Shown: positions 18,534-26,207 of the stretch, in pieces
Layout: every line of letters starts with the position of its first letter
How positions within the stretch are numbered: position 1 is the first letter of the stretch
From: Psychrobacter sp. 5A.1
GTDB lineage: Bacteria > Pseudomonadota > Gammaproteobacteria > Pseudomonadales > Moraxellaceae
Assembly: GCF_030407455.1 (NCBI RefSeq)
Contig: NZ_JASDDJ010000025.1
Coordinates: 1 to 43,957, forward strand
Reading direction: 5' to 3'
Length of the DNA: 43,957 bases
Program-made: the position numbers and the translations under genes
The notes under the pieces: model-generated
Told to the model about the DNA's origin: nothing
Seen by the model: only the letters and a program-made list of their open reading frames with translations
Database searches by the model: none

Positions 18534-19097
18534 ATGTCTAAAACCAATTTGACCCATCATTTCTTAATAGCGGCACCAGAGCTGTCAGACCCAAGGTTTG
18601 AGCAGGCGCTAATCTATATCTGCCGCCATGACAAGCACGGTGCGTTAGGTCTGATGGTCAATCGTCCATTAGAGCAGGCGCGAGTGGGTAAACTTCTAGA
18701 AGATTTAGACATTGAAGTGACTGATGCACAAGTGATGGAAGATGTGGCATTAGAAGGCGGCCCTATGTATCCTGAGGTTGGCTTTGTGCTGCATACTGGC
18801 CAACCAGATTGGGCATCGTCTTTTGCGATATCAGAAAATGTCTGCATCACGACCAGTCAAGATATCCTCAAGCGTATCGCCGCAGGTCAAGGTGTCGGTC
18901 ATTATCAACTGTGCTTGGGTCATGCCAGCTGGGGCAAAAAACAGCTAGACCAAGAGTTGAACAATGGCGATTGGTTAGTGTGTCCTGCGGATCTAAACTT
19001 ATTGTTTGATACGCCATTTGAAGAGCGCTGGCAAATAGCCGCTGATAAAATCGGAATCAACTTTGATTATCTAAGCAGTGATATCGGTCACGCTTAG
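18534..19097 (+). CDS. YqgE/AlgH family protein (DUF179)
   Basis: The 187-residue protein matches the YqgE/AlgH family: [42 protein letters not shown], then [14 protein letters not shown] and the conserved [25 protein letters not shown]. The molecular role is not settled. In Pseudomonas AlgH has been linked to alginate regulation. It lies directly upstream of ruvX (yqgF), a neighbourhood conserved across Gammaproteobacteria, so the two are probably one operon. Confidence 0.93.
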   Translation: MSKTNLTHHFLIAAPELSDPRFEQALIYICRHDKHGALGLMVNRPLEQARVGKLLEDLDIEVTDAQVMEDVALEGGPMYPEVGFVLHTGQPDWASSFAISENVCITTSQDILKRIAAGQGVGHYQLCLGHASWGKKQLDQELNNGDWLVCPADLNLLFDTPFEERWQIAADKIGINFDYLSSDIGHA

Positions 19098-19154
19098 CCT
19101 CATATGCTTCATGAATGCAGAAATAAAAAATTAAAACAGGATACATCCGTTACT

Positions 19155-19691
19155 ATGGTAGATAGCACTCTCATAACAGATAGCACCGATGCAATAGAGA
19201 CTGATACTGGCGTTGCTGAAGCGACCGTTAAGCCACATCTTGTCTTAGCTCTAGACTATGGCGTCAAAAAAATGGGGATGGCACTTGGTAATACCATTAC
19301 CGAGACAGCGCGTGCCTTTGATATTTTAGCGATGAATAATGGTCAACCTGACTGGGACAATCTACTGGGTATTATCAAGGTATGGGGCGTGTCAAAGGTG
19401 GTCGTCGGTCTACCGCTTAATATGGATGGTAGTAGCTCGATGCTATCTAAGCGTGCGCATAAATTCGCTCGTCGCCTAGCACATAGAGTTATGGAGCAGC
19501 ATCTGCCAGTGGTCGTGTCACTCTGTGATGAACGCCTGACCTCAGTCGCAGCGCGAGAAATTGCTTGGGACAATGGCTGGATTAAGAATGAGCGCGACCC
19601 TATTGATGATATTTCTGCATGTATCCTGATGTCGACGTACTTTGCTGATCCGAATAGTAGTATTGCCATCGATGCAATCAAAGCAGATTAG
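19155..19691 (+). CDS. ruvX: Putative Holliday junction resolvase / pre-16S rRNA nuclease RuvX (YqgF)
   Basis: YqgF-family proteins have an RNase H-like fold and are linked to 16S rRNA 5'-end processing and Holliday junction resolution. The acidic active-site motifs are visible: LALDYGVKKMGMALG, VVGLPLNMDGS, SLCDERLTSVAA and DDISACIL. The start is uncertain. ATG 19155 gives 178 residues and has AGGA 13 bp upstream. ATG 19104, only 6 bp after yqgE, gives 195 residues without a visible ribosome binding site. Either way a polar Thr/Asp-rich N-terminal extension of 25 or more residues precedes the core. Confidence 0.9.
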   Translation: MVDSTLITDSTDAIETDTGVAEATVKPHLVLALDYGVKKMGMALGNTITETARAFDILAMNNGQPDWDNLLGIIKVWGVSKVVVGLPLNMDGSSSMLSKRAHKFARRLAHRVMEQHLPVVVSLCDERLTSVAAREIAWDNGWIKNERDPIDDISACILMSTYFADPNSSIAIDAIKAD

Positions 19692-19781
19692 CTTAGCAAT
19701 CAGCTTGCCACTCCTATGCCAATAATTTCTGCTATATAGTGAATTGACTATATCATCTCAACGGATAAACAACTGATTACT

Positions 19782-20294
19782 ATGACCATTGTCTCAGACC
19801 AACCCTCGCAAAATAAGTCGCAACATGGTTTTGCCCCGCTTGCCATTGCTCGCATTAAAGGCGCACAGCGGGCAAACCAAATAGCGATTTATCTCATTTA
19901 TGCTGCTATTCTAGCATTTATGGTCTTTGGCACCATTGCCAGTATTAAAGCATTTCATGACAATCAACTGCTTTATCAACTATTTTATAATTTGCCCTAT
20001 GCCTTGGTTGCGCTCACGATTCCCATTACGCTTTATGACGCCTTAGTCGTTTATCGTTATCGTTTGAACCAACCGTCGATGATTGCAATGAGTATCGGTG
20101 TATCGACCATTATATTGATTGGTGGGCTATTATTTGCTGACACTGCATGGTTGGGGTTGTCCTGTTGGTTGGGGGTGGCTTTTTTATTCAAAGTGAGCTT
20201 TAAGCGCTTTTTTAACTTTTTAGAAGTGGCTGACTTGCCTGAGACTGACGAAGAGACCGAAAGTCTAGACGATTTAGAAAGCACGCCCAGATAA
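19782..20294 (+). CDS. Hypothetical membrane protein, four predicted membrane segments
   Basis: I do not recognise this 170-residue protein. Hydrophobic stretches lie near residues 33-53, 66-86, 98-120 and 122-140, and an acidic tail (ETDEETESLDDLES) ends the chain. The N-terminal 30 residues are polar and positively charged. It lies between ruvX and tusA on the same strand (90 bp after ruvX, 57 bp before tusA). Codon use resembles its neighbours. No catalytic motif is visible; it may be an inner-membrane protein restricted to this lineage. Confidence 0.8.
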   Translation: MTIVSDQPSQNKSQHGFAPLAIARIKGAQRANQIAIYLIYAAILAFMVFGTIASIKAFHDNQLLYQLFYNLPYALVALTIPITLYDALVVYRYRLNQPSMIAMSIGVSTIILIGGLLFADTAWLGLSCWLGVAFLFKVSFKRFFNFLEVADLPETDEETESLDDLESTPR

Positions 20295-20351
20295 GCGATT
20301 AAGCAAACCATCTATTCTCAAACCCACCTACTTAGCTTTACGATAACGACT

Positions 20352-20678
20352 ATGACAACTTCAATAACAGATATTTCTATCAGCCATCATCTGGACACGC
20401 AGGGGCTTATTTGCCCTGAGCCTGTGATGATGCTACATCGAGTCATTCGCAAAGCAGACAGTGGCGAGGTGATTGAAATATTGGCGACTGATCCTGCCAC
20501 CACGCGCGATATTCCTAATTTCTGTCGTCATTTGGGTCACGAACTATTGGCTCAAGAGACGCTGGCTGAGAACGTGAGCTTAGATACTGACCCTGATGAA
20601 ATCAAGGTCGATAGTGATGATACTGCACCTATGAGCGTGACGCTTTATCGCTATTTGGTTAAGAAAAAAAGCGCTTAA
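20352..20678 (+). CDS. tusA: Sulfurtransferase TusA family protein
   Basis: TusA-type proteins relay persulfide sulfur, classically from IscS to the TusBCD-TusE chain for tRNA 2-thiouridine. The family signature [52 protein letters not shown] is present, with the active Cys21 in CPEP. At 108 residues it is longer than E. coli TusA (81) owing to a variable Asp/Glu-rich segment before the last strand. No tusBCD genes are nearby. Confidence 0.9.
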   Translation: MTTSITDISISHHLDTQGLICPEPVMMLHRVIRKADSGEVIEILATDPATTRDIPNFCRHLGHELLAQETLAENVSLDTDPDEIKVDSDDTAPMSVTLYRYLVKKKSA

Positions 20679-20704
20679 AAACGTTCAACAACTTTAGAAC
20701 ACTA

Positions 20705-20969
20705 GGGTCTGTTGAACATTCAAATGTGGTGCTGGCAGTCACTATTTTTTAGACAATATGCAGTGAAATTTTTGACGCCTAGTCATTCTAGGTTAAACAA
20801 TTTCGCCATATATTGGCAGAAAATAGTACTGCCCTGAAAGGCTGATGCTAAAATCACCCCAAACGTTGTTGCAATCCTAGTTAAGGTCTCGACATTATCG
20901 TCGGCTTGCGCCTAATTTGGTGCAATTTTAGCAATCAGCAGCTCTAATATTTGAATGTTCAACAGACCC
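20705..20969. mobile_element. 265-bp MITE-like element with 21-bp perfect terminal inverted repeats
   Basis: The left end GGGTCTGTTGAACATTCA (21 bp in all, 20705-20725) is repeated exactly in reverse complement at 20949-20969. TA flanks both ends (20703-20704 and 20970-20971), consistent with a TA target duplication. The interior is two large foldbacks: 20734-20833, a roughly 48-bp imperfect stem with loop TCATT, and about 20840-20940, whose outer arms (CTGATGCTAAAAT and ATTTTAGCAATCAG) pair well. No open reading frame is present. It is inserted 26 bp past the tusA stop. This fits a non-autonomous element moved in trans by a transposase not in the window. Confidence 0.82.
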
Positions 20970-21032
20970 TAATAATATAAAGATATCTTTGATTTATACG
21001 AGATATATCTTTCACAAAAGGTAGGCTACTAC

Positions 21033-22214
21033 GTGTTACAAACAGAAAAGCAGTATGTACAATGGCAAGAAAACGAAACTCTACGTAATGCTCTTTGGTT
21101 GTCTGAAAGCAATCATATGCCACCTGCGCGCGTTGTATTGGTTGATGATACAACGACCGCAGATGACGCTTACCGTTTGGCTTGCGAAGGCACATCACTG
21201 CTATGGCGCGGTGACTTTCATAATGCACGGCAATTGCTACAAGCACTTGGTCGTCGCATAGATCGCACGAATGAGCGCTCTGAACAGCGTAAGATTAAGA
21301 AAGCGGCGAATAAACCTAACACAGCAAAGGTTAAAGGCATTCCCAACTTATTTCATCAGCAGCGTCAATTACAAGCCCAGCGCTCACGCATATTAAGCCG
21401 TCTGCTACTAGAGCTTGATGCCAGTTATGTCAGCCAACTACGCCGTGCCCCTGATGTCAGTGCGGCCTGCACAGCAGCTTTTGGTGCAATCGATGAACCA
21501 TGCGTATTATCATTTCGTGATATGCAAGGCGCACTTGGCGCGGCAGGATGGCGCGAAAAAGGCGTCCCAATAGACAGCTTAGGGTTATCAATTTTCCCGC
21601 ATTATGGTGTGTTTGCGCCAACTCGTCATGAGTATGTGCAGCTATTGCTCGATGCACCGCTACCAGCGATCCATGATGTCGCCTATGACATCGGTACTGG
21701 CACGGGTTTATTGGCCATTATCTTAGCGCAGCGCGGCATCCCACAAGTGATTGCCACTGACTTAAATCCGCGTTCTTTGGCCTGTGCTAGCGAGAACTTT
21801 GCGCGTTTGACGTTATCTAACGTACAGTTACAGCAAGCGGATTTGTATCCAACTGATGCACCACTTGCTAATCTAATTGTCTGCAATCCTCCTTGGTTAC
21901 CTACTAAGCCAAGCTCACCGCTCGAATATGCAGTCTATGATGCCAATAGCGCGATGTTGCGTGGGGTGTTGCAGGGCGCTAAACAGCACTTAGCTGAGCA
22001 CGGAGAGCTTTGGTTGATAATGTCGGACTTAGCTGAGCACCTGCAACTGCGAACTCGTGATGAATTATTAAGCTTGTTTGCCGATGCTGGATTGGCAGTA
22101 AAATATCGTCTCGATACAAAACCGAAGCATGGTCGCAGTCAAGATGATACCGACCCTTTGCATGTCGCACGCAGTGCTGAAGTTACCTCGTTATGGTGTT
22201 TAACGCTTATCTAA
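21033..22214 (+). CDS. Class I SAM-dependent methyltransferase (NPPW motif)
   Basis: The C-terminal half is a Rossmann-type methyltransferase with motif I DIGTGTGLLAIILAQRG at about residue 219 and motif IV NPPW at 285-288. Methyltransferases with NPP(Y/F/W) act on exocyclic or amide nitrogens in DNA, RNA or protein (PrmC, RlmG and others). The N-terminal 170 residues hold a basic Lys/Arg/Gln-rich segment (about 85-130) that could bind nucleic acid; I do not recognise this part. The start is GTG, with AAAAGGTAGG just upstream. It lies 24 bp before xerD. The substrate cannot be told from sequence. Confidence 0.85.
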   Translation: MLQTEKQYVQWQENETLRNALWLSESNHMPPARVVLVDDTTTADDAYRLACEGTSLLWRGDFHNARQLLQALGRRIDRTNERSEQRKIKKAANKPNTAKVKGIPNLFHQQRQLQAQRSRILSRLLLELDASYVSQLRRAPDVSAACTAAFGAIDEPCVLSFRDMQGALGAAGWREKGVPIDSLGLSIFPHYGVFAPTRHEYVQLLLDAPLPAIHDVAYDIGTGTGLLAIILAQRGIPQVIATDLNPRSLACASENFARLTLSNVQLQQADLYPTDAPLANLIVCNPPWLPTKPSSPLEYAVYDANSAMLRGVLQGAKQHLAEHGELWLIMSDLAEHLQLRTRDELLSLFADAGLAVKYRLDTKPKHGRSQDDTDPLHVARSAEVTSLWCLTLI

Positions 22215-22238
22215 CCTGCAACCATCGAGTATTGAGTT

Positions 22239-23177
22239 ATGAGCCGTGATCGTGCCGTGCAACAGCGCCAACCTAAGGCGCTGGCAGTAGATGACGAACC
22301 CAGTTATATGACTGAGTTTCGTCAAGCCATGCTGGCACGTGGTCTAGCGACTCGTACTCGTAATGCGTATGTCCGCGACCTGCGCTCCTGCGAGCTGACC
22401 AATCCTATCGCCCTGACACGCTGGCAGCTTGACGACGTGCTGCACTGCTTATCAACCCTCACTCAAGAAGGCAAAACCCCACGTACCCAAGCACGCATGC
22501 TCTCAAGCTTGCGTCAGTTTTATCTGTGGATGATTGCCAGTAATCTGCGTGAAGACAATCCTTGCGAGCGTATCAAAAGCCCAAAGCTTGGTCGTCCATT
22601 ACCGAAAGACTTAGCAGAAGCAGATGTCGATAATCTACTTGCCTCGCCTGATACCAGCACCGCGCTTGGACTGCGTGATAAAGCCATGTTAGAGGTGCTA
22701 TACGCCTGCGGTCTACGAGTGAGTGAGTTGATTAACCTCTCATTAGAACAAGTGAATCTAAACTCAGGTTGGCTACAAATTACGGGGAAAGGCAATAAAA
22801 CGCGACTGGTGCCACTCGGCGAATATGCAAACGATGCGCTAGAAGATTATCTAACGCATGCTCGTGGAGACTTGATTGCTCATTTGAAATCAGGAAACTG
22901 CCAAGCGGTGTTTTTAACGGCTCAAGGTGGCTATATGACACGGCAGAATTTTTGGTATTTGCTTAAGAAATATGCCAAAGTCGCCAGTATCGATAAAGAG
23001 CTATCGCCGCATACCCTTCGCCACGCTTTTGCCACGCATTTGCTAAATCATGGCGCTGATCTTCGTAGCGTACAGTTATTACTTGGGCACAGTGACTTAT
23101 CTACCACGCAAATTTATACCCACGTGGCGACAGCAAGATTGCAGAAATTACATGCGGAGCATCATCCGCGAGGTTAG
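22239..23177 (+). CDS. xerD: Site-specific tyrosine recombinase XerD
   Basis: XerD works with XerC at dif to resolve chromosome dimers. The catalytic set is complete: Arg160 (CGLRVSE), Lys184 (GKGNK), His258 and Arg261 (SPHTLRHAFATH), His284 (LGHSDLSTTQ) and nucleophile Tyr293. The segments RDKAMLEVLYACGLRVSEL, MTRQNFWYLLKKYA and the ending LHAEHHPRG match XerD rather than XerC. At 312 residues it is slightly longer than the usual 298 because of an N-terminal extension of about 20 residues. It follows the methyltransferase by 24 bp. Confidence 0.93.
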   Translation: MSRDRAVQQRQPKALAVDDEPSYMTEFRQAMLARGLATRTRNAYVRDLRSCELTNPIALTRWQLDDVLHCLSTLTQEGKTPRTQARMLSSLRQFYLWMIASNLREDNPCERIKSPKLGRPLPKDLAEADVDNLLASPDTSTALGLRDKAMLEVLYACGLRVSELINLSLEQVNLNSGWLQITGKGNKTRLVPLGEYANDALEDYLTHARGDLIAHLKSGNCQAVFLTAQGGYMTRQNFWYLLKKYAKVASIDKELSPHTLRHAFATHLLNHGADLRSVQLLLGHSDLSTTQIYTHVATARLQKLHAEHHPRG

Positions 23178-23221
23178 GATCGAAATCTAATATTTATTGA
23201 TGATTGTAAAAGGAATATATT

Positions 23222-23551
23222 GTGTCGCAAGCTCAACCGTCTACCTTAACAAAGAGTCAAAATTCTGCACTCAAAAACCTCACCATCGCGGGTTATTTAG
23301 AAGGCACTTCTTTTTTATTATTACTCGGTATCGCGATGCCGCTAAAATATATGTTCGATATCCCAGAGGCGGTGAGATATATCGGTATGGCACATGGGGC
23401 GTTATTCATTGCCTATATCCTAATGCTCGTAATGGCAGCTAGCAAAATAAAAATGCCGCTATGGGCAATGCCTGTAGGCGTAGTCGGCTCTTTCTTGCCA
23501 TTTGGGCCGTTTATATTTGATTATTTATTAAAGAAGAGTTTGAAGAAATAG
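23222..23551 (+). CDS. DUF3817 domain integral membrane protein
   Basis: The 109-residue protein has three hydrophobic segments and the DUF3817 pattern: an early Glu in YLEGTSFLLLLGIAMPLKY, then IGMAHGALFIAYILM, then SFLPFGPFIFDYLLKK. DUF3817 proteins are small membrane proteins of unknown function, sometimes found beside transporters. The start is GTG, with AAAAGGAATA 8 bp upstream. It follows xerD by 44 bp and may share its transcript. Confidence 0.85.
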   Translation: MSQAQPSTLTKSQNSALKNLTIAGYLEGTSFLLLLGIAMPLKYMFDIPEAVRYIGMAHGALFIAYILMLVMAASKIKMPLWAMPVGVVGSFLPFGPFIFDYLLKKSLKK

Positions 23552-23590
23552 TTTCAAGAAAAATTCTATATCAGGAACGATAATGCCACT

Positions 23591-24034
23591 CTATTCGCCT
23601 GCTGTATCTATCACTATTCTAGGATTACGTGCCCGTATCTCGCAATAAAAACGTGATTTGTCTTTTGGTGAGATTAGTATTTCTTCATCTTTATATAATA
23701 TTTCAATCCTATCCAATGATAGTGCTGGCGCAGAACTCATGCTTTGTGTTGGCATAATATAGGTGATATCTGTAAGCTCAATTTTTTGAACAGAGAACCC
23801 ACTATCTACTTGTAGTTGGTCATTCGTTAATATGTACTTAGTACCGAAAAAAGGGATGAGCATTAGTGCTGCAAAAGGTATGAGAATAACCGTCATTAAT
23901 ATAGTTTGTATGAGGGATTTGTGAGCGTCTCGCTTCCACTGCCATAATGGAACAGACACAGTAAATAAACTCAAACCCCAAAGTAACAGTGCAAGCCATA
24001 AGTCTACTTTAGATACGAATATAATGTCTGGCAT
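23591..24034 (-). CDS. PH-like domain membrane protein (DUF1200-type)
   Basis: The 147-residue protein has two N-terminal membrane segments (about 10-30 and 42-64), then a cytoplasmic bacterial PH-like domain. The C-terminal pattern (IMPTQSMSSAPALSLDRIEILYKDEEILISPKDKSRFYCEIRARNPRI) closely resembles the DUF1200 pattern of Firmicute proteins. Function is unknown. It stands alone, convergent with the DUF3817 gene and divergent from the methyltransferase gene. The fit is more typical of Gram-positive families, so horizontal acquisition is possible but not shown. Confidence 0.75.
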   Translation of the reverse strand: MPDIIFVSKVDLWLALLLWGLSLFTVSVPLWQWKRDAHKSLIQTILMTVILIPFAALMLIPFFGTKYILTNDQLQVDSGFSVQKIELTDITYIMPTQSMSSAPALSLDRIEILYKDEEILISPKDKSRFYCEIRARNPRIVIDTAGE

Positions 24035-24275
24035 AAATAATACTTAGCGACTATTAGGTTAAATTCGATTCTATATTAAGCGATACCTCTTATCTAATAT
24101 CTCTAGCATTTTTTCTTAAAAATTTTTGCGATACAGCAAAATGCAGTTCTAGAAATAGGATGCTGCAAGTTTACCCTTTTCTAGTTACAATACCCTTATT
24201 AAAGTGCGTCATGATATACATGCTGCCTAACTGGGCTGCGCACTACCTTTTACCTATCTATTATCCGAGAATCTC

Positions 24276-24884
24276 ATGAGCCATAGACCACCTGCTGACC
24301 TATTAAAAAATGCCGAACACTGGCGCGAAGATATCAATTTTCGCCAAGAGGTGCTTGGCAAGCCGTTTGATTTTTCGACCACGTGGGGTATTTTCTCTCC
24401 GCAAAAACTTGATGATGGTAGCCTGATGCTGCTTGATTATGTGGATTTTCAAGCGGATGACGATTCTATCGATTTAGGTTGTGGCTATGGCGTACTTGGT
24501 ATGACAGCAGCGCGTGAATGTCCAAACGGTCTGCATACGTTGATTGATAAAGACTTTATGGCAGTAGAATATGCGCGCCGTAACTGTGAGAAAAACGGTC
24601 TGAAAAATGTCGATGTGCATTTATCAAATGGCTTTAACCATGTGGCAAAAGACAAAGACTTTAGCCTTGTGATGTCGAACTTACCAGCCAAAGTAGGTAA
24701 AGAACAGCATTATCTGTACTTCCTCGATGCCTATGCACGCATGCGTAAAGGCGGCCGTTTTTATGTAGTGACCATCAATGGCCTACGTCAGTTTGTGAAG
24801 CGCTCATTTACCGAAGTGTTTGGCAATAGCGATAAGGTCAAGCAAGGTAAGACGTATACCATTACCATGGCGACTAAAGACTAG
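24276..24884 (+). CDS. RsmC-like class I SAM-dependent methyltransferase
   Basis: The 202-residue protein resembles the catalytic half of RsmC (16S rRNA m2G1207 methyltransferase): FSTTWGIFSPQKLDDGSLMLLDYV, motif I DLGCGYGVLGMTAA (residues 66-79), and VKRSFTEVFGNSDKVKQGKTYTITMATK at the end. It lacks the N-terminal duplicated domain of E. coli RsmC. Motif IV reads SNLPAK (134-139) where RsmC-type enzymes have NPP(F/I), so the key motif is altered. It is followed by a strong bidirectional terminator. rRNA methylation is a family-based guess. Confidence 0.8.
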   Translation: MSHRPPADLLKNAEHWREDINFRQEVLGKPFDFSTTWGIFSPQKLDDGSLMLLDYVDFQADDDSIDLGCGYGVLGMTAARECPNGLHTLIDKDFMAVEYARRNCEKNGLKNVDVHLSNGFNHVAKDKDFSLVMSNLPAKVGKEQHYLYFLDAYARMRKGGRFYVVTINGLRQFVKRSFTEVFGNSDKVKQGKTYTITMATKD

Positions 24885-24940
24885 TTTTAACTTTACGCGA
24901 TTGAGTTTCAGTCATTTAAACTGAAATTGAAATCGACATA

Positions 24941-24975
24941 AAAAAGCACGCTAAATTTAATTTAGCGTGCTTTTT
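24941..24975. terminator. Bidirectional intrinsic terminator
   Basis: A perfect 16-bp stem (24941-24956 with 24960-24975, loop TTA), containing GCACGCTAAAT and flanked by A5 and T5, sits between the convergent methyltransferase gene and lptG. It can serve both strands. Confidence 0.9.
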
Positions 24976-24998
24976 GTTTGGTATGACCCACTGTTATT

Positions 24999-26207
24999 TT
25001 ACATCTGGCGTTTTATTAGATATCCGCCTAATAGTGCGCTACCAATAATTGGCAATAGCACCATGAGCATGGGTGAAAAACCTGTCGCCAGCGATACAAA
25101 ACCAACTAAGTCTTGAATATAGCTGAACAACAAACCAAACAATAACGCCACCACAATACGCAAGCCCAAGCTATGCGTCCGTAGTGAGCCAAAGACAAAC
25201 GAGCAAGCAACGATGACCAGTGACAATATTGACAACGGTGATAGCAGCTTTTGCCAAAAGGCAACTTCATGATCTAAGGAGCGATTGCCCTGTTGGCGCA
25301 TAAACGTACGATGCTCATACAGTTGCGTCAATGACAAATCCTCTGCCTTACGCGTTAGCAGATACACAGACTCTGGAGCAAATGGTAAGCTTAGCGTGTC
25401 TGATGGTGAAATGGCTTGGCTACTCTCAAATCCTTGATTGATGCTGAGCTTAACCATATCATTCAGCTGCCACTCGTAGCGATACTGCTCGCTCGGCTTG
25501 TCACTGTTTACATCTATTGGCTCACGTCCCATATATTGTCCACCCTCAGCATGGACAGCGGTTTGCAAATTACCGTTATTGTCCAAATGCCAGCGCTTCA
25601 CTTCGCCAATATTGCCTGCGACATCAGCATAATCGATATATAAAATATCGCTACCATCTGGTGTGGCACTGCCATCCTCTGCGTTTTCAAATCGTGGTTG
25701 TACTGTCCAATAGCCACGTACCGAAGTGACCAGCGAGGTGCTATCCTCATCGTTAATCTGTTTTGCCAACTGGTTAGAATACGGTAGAACAAACTGATTG
25801 ATGGCCAAGGCCAATAGCACAAATATCAAAGCGGGCTGTAATACCCAGCCGACGATGCGATAGATACTGACCCCAGCCGCGCGCATGACGACCAGCTCAC
25901 TTTTATTGGCCAGTAAGCCCAATCCTATGACGGCCCCAAGTAGCGCACCCGTTGGAATGAATTGCTCTAAAAAGTAAGGCGAACGATAAAAGATATATTT
26001 GAGCGCCTCACCCATCGTATAACTATCATCTAGCGACTCTAGCTCTGATAGATACGAAAAAACCAGCTGTAATGCCCACAAACCAATAATGGCAGCAATA
26101 ATAGCCAATAGAGCGTTGAGTTTGACATAGCGGCTAAGGACTTTTAAATTGGCAGGTTTTTTGGCCAATTGGTCAGACTCTGCAGATTTAGCAAATAAAG
26201 AGCGCAT
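24999..26207 (-). CDS. lptG: LPS export ABC transporter permease LptG
   Basis: LptG pairs with LptF as the inner-membrane permease of LptB2FGC, which extracts LPS or LOS and feeds it to the periplasmic bridge. The 402-residue protein shows the YjgP/YjgQ fold: three N-terminal membrane helices, a periplasmic jellyroll region (about 140-300), and three C-terminal helices. Family segments include IPTGALLGAVIGLGLLANKSELVVMRAAGVSIYRI and SLRTHSLGLRIVVALLFGLLFSYIQDL. It is about 40 residues longer than E. coli LptG. Its ATG overlaps the lptF stop codon (TAATG), which suggests translational coupling. Confidence 0.95.
   Translation of the reverse strand: MRSLFAKSAESDQLAKKPANLKVLSRYVKLNALLAIIAAIIGLWALQLVFSYLSELESLDDSYTMGEALKYIFYRSPYFLEQFIPTGALLGAVIGLGLLANKSELVVMRAAGVSIYRIVGWVLQPALIFVLLALAINQFVLPYSNQLAKQINDEDSTSLVTSVRGYWTVQPRFENAEDGSATPDGSDILYIDYADVAGNIGEVKRWHLDNNGNLQTAVHAEGGQYMGREPIDVNSDKPSEQYRYEWQLNDMVKLSINQGFESSQAISPSDTLSLPFAPESVYLLTRKAEDLSLTQLYEHRTFMRQQGNRSLDHEVAFWQKLLSPLSILSLVIVACSFVFGSLRTHSLGLRIVVALLFGLLFSYIQDLVGFVSLATGFSPMLMVLLPIIGSALLGGYLIKRQM

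Noticed and set aside
20684..20698. ACGTTCAACAACTTT just left of the MITE as a nested repeat end
   Set aside because: It shares only GTTCAAC with the element end, which is too short to separate from chance.
22239..23177. XerC or integron/phage integrase instead of XerD
   Set aside because: The MTRQNFW segment, the HHPRG ending and the housekeeping context fit XerD; there is no attachment site or phage gene nearby.
24904..24935. Small stem TTTCAGT/ACTGAAA before the 24941 terminator
   Set aside because: It is short and has no T run; the adjacent 16-bp stem explains termination.
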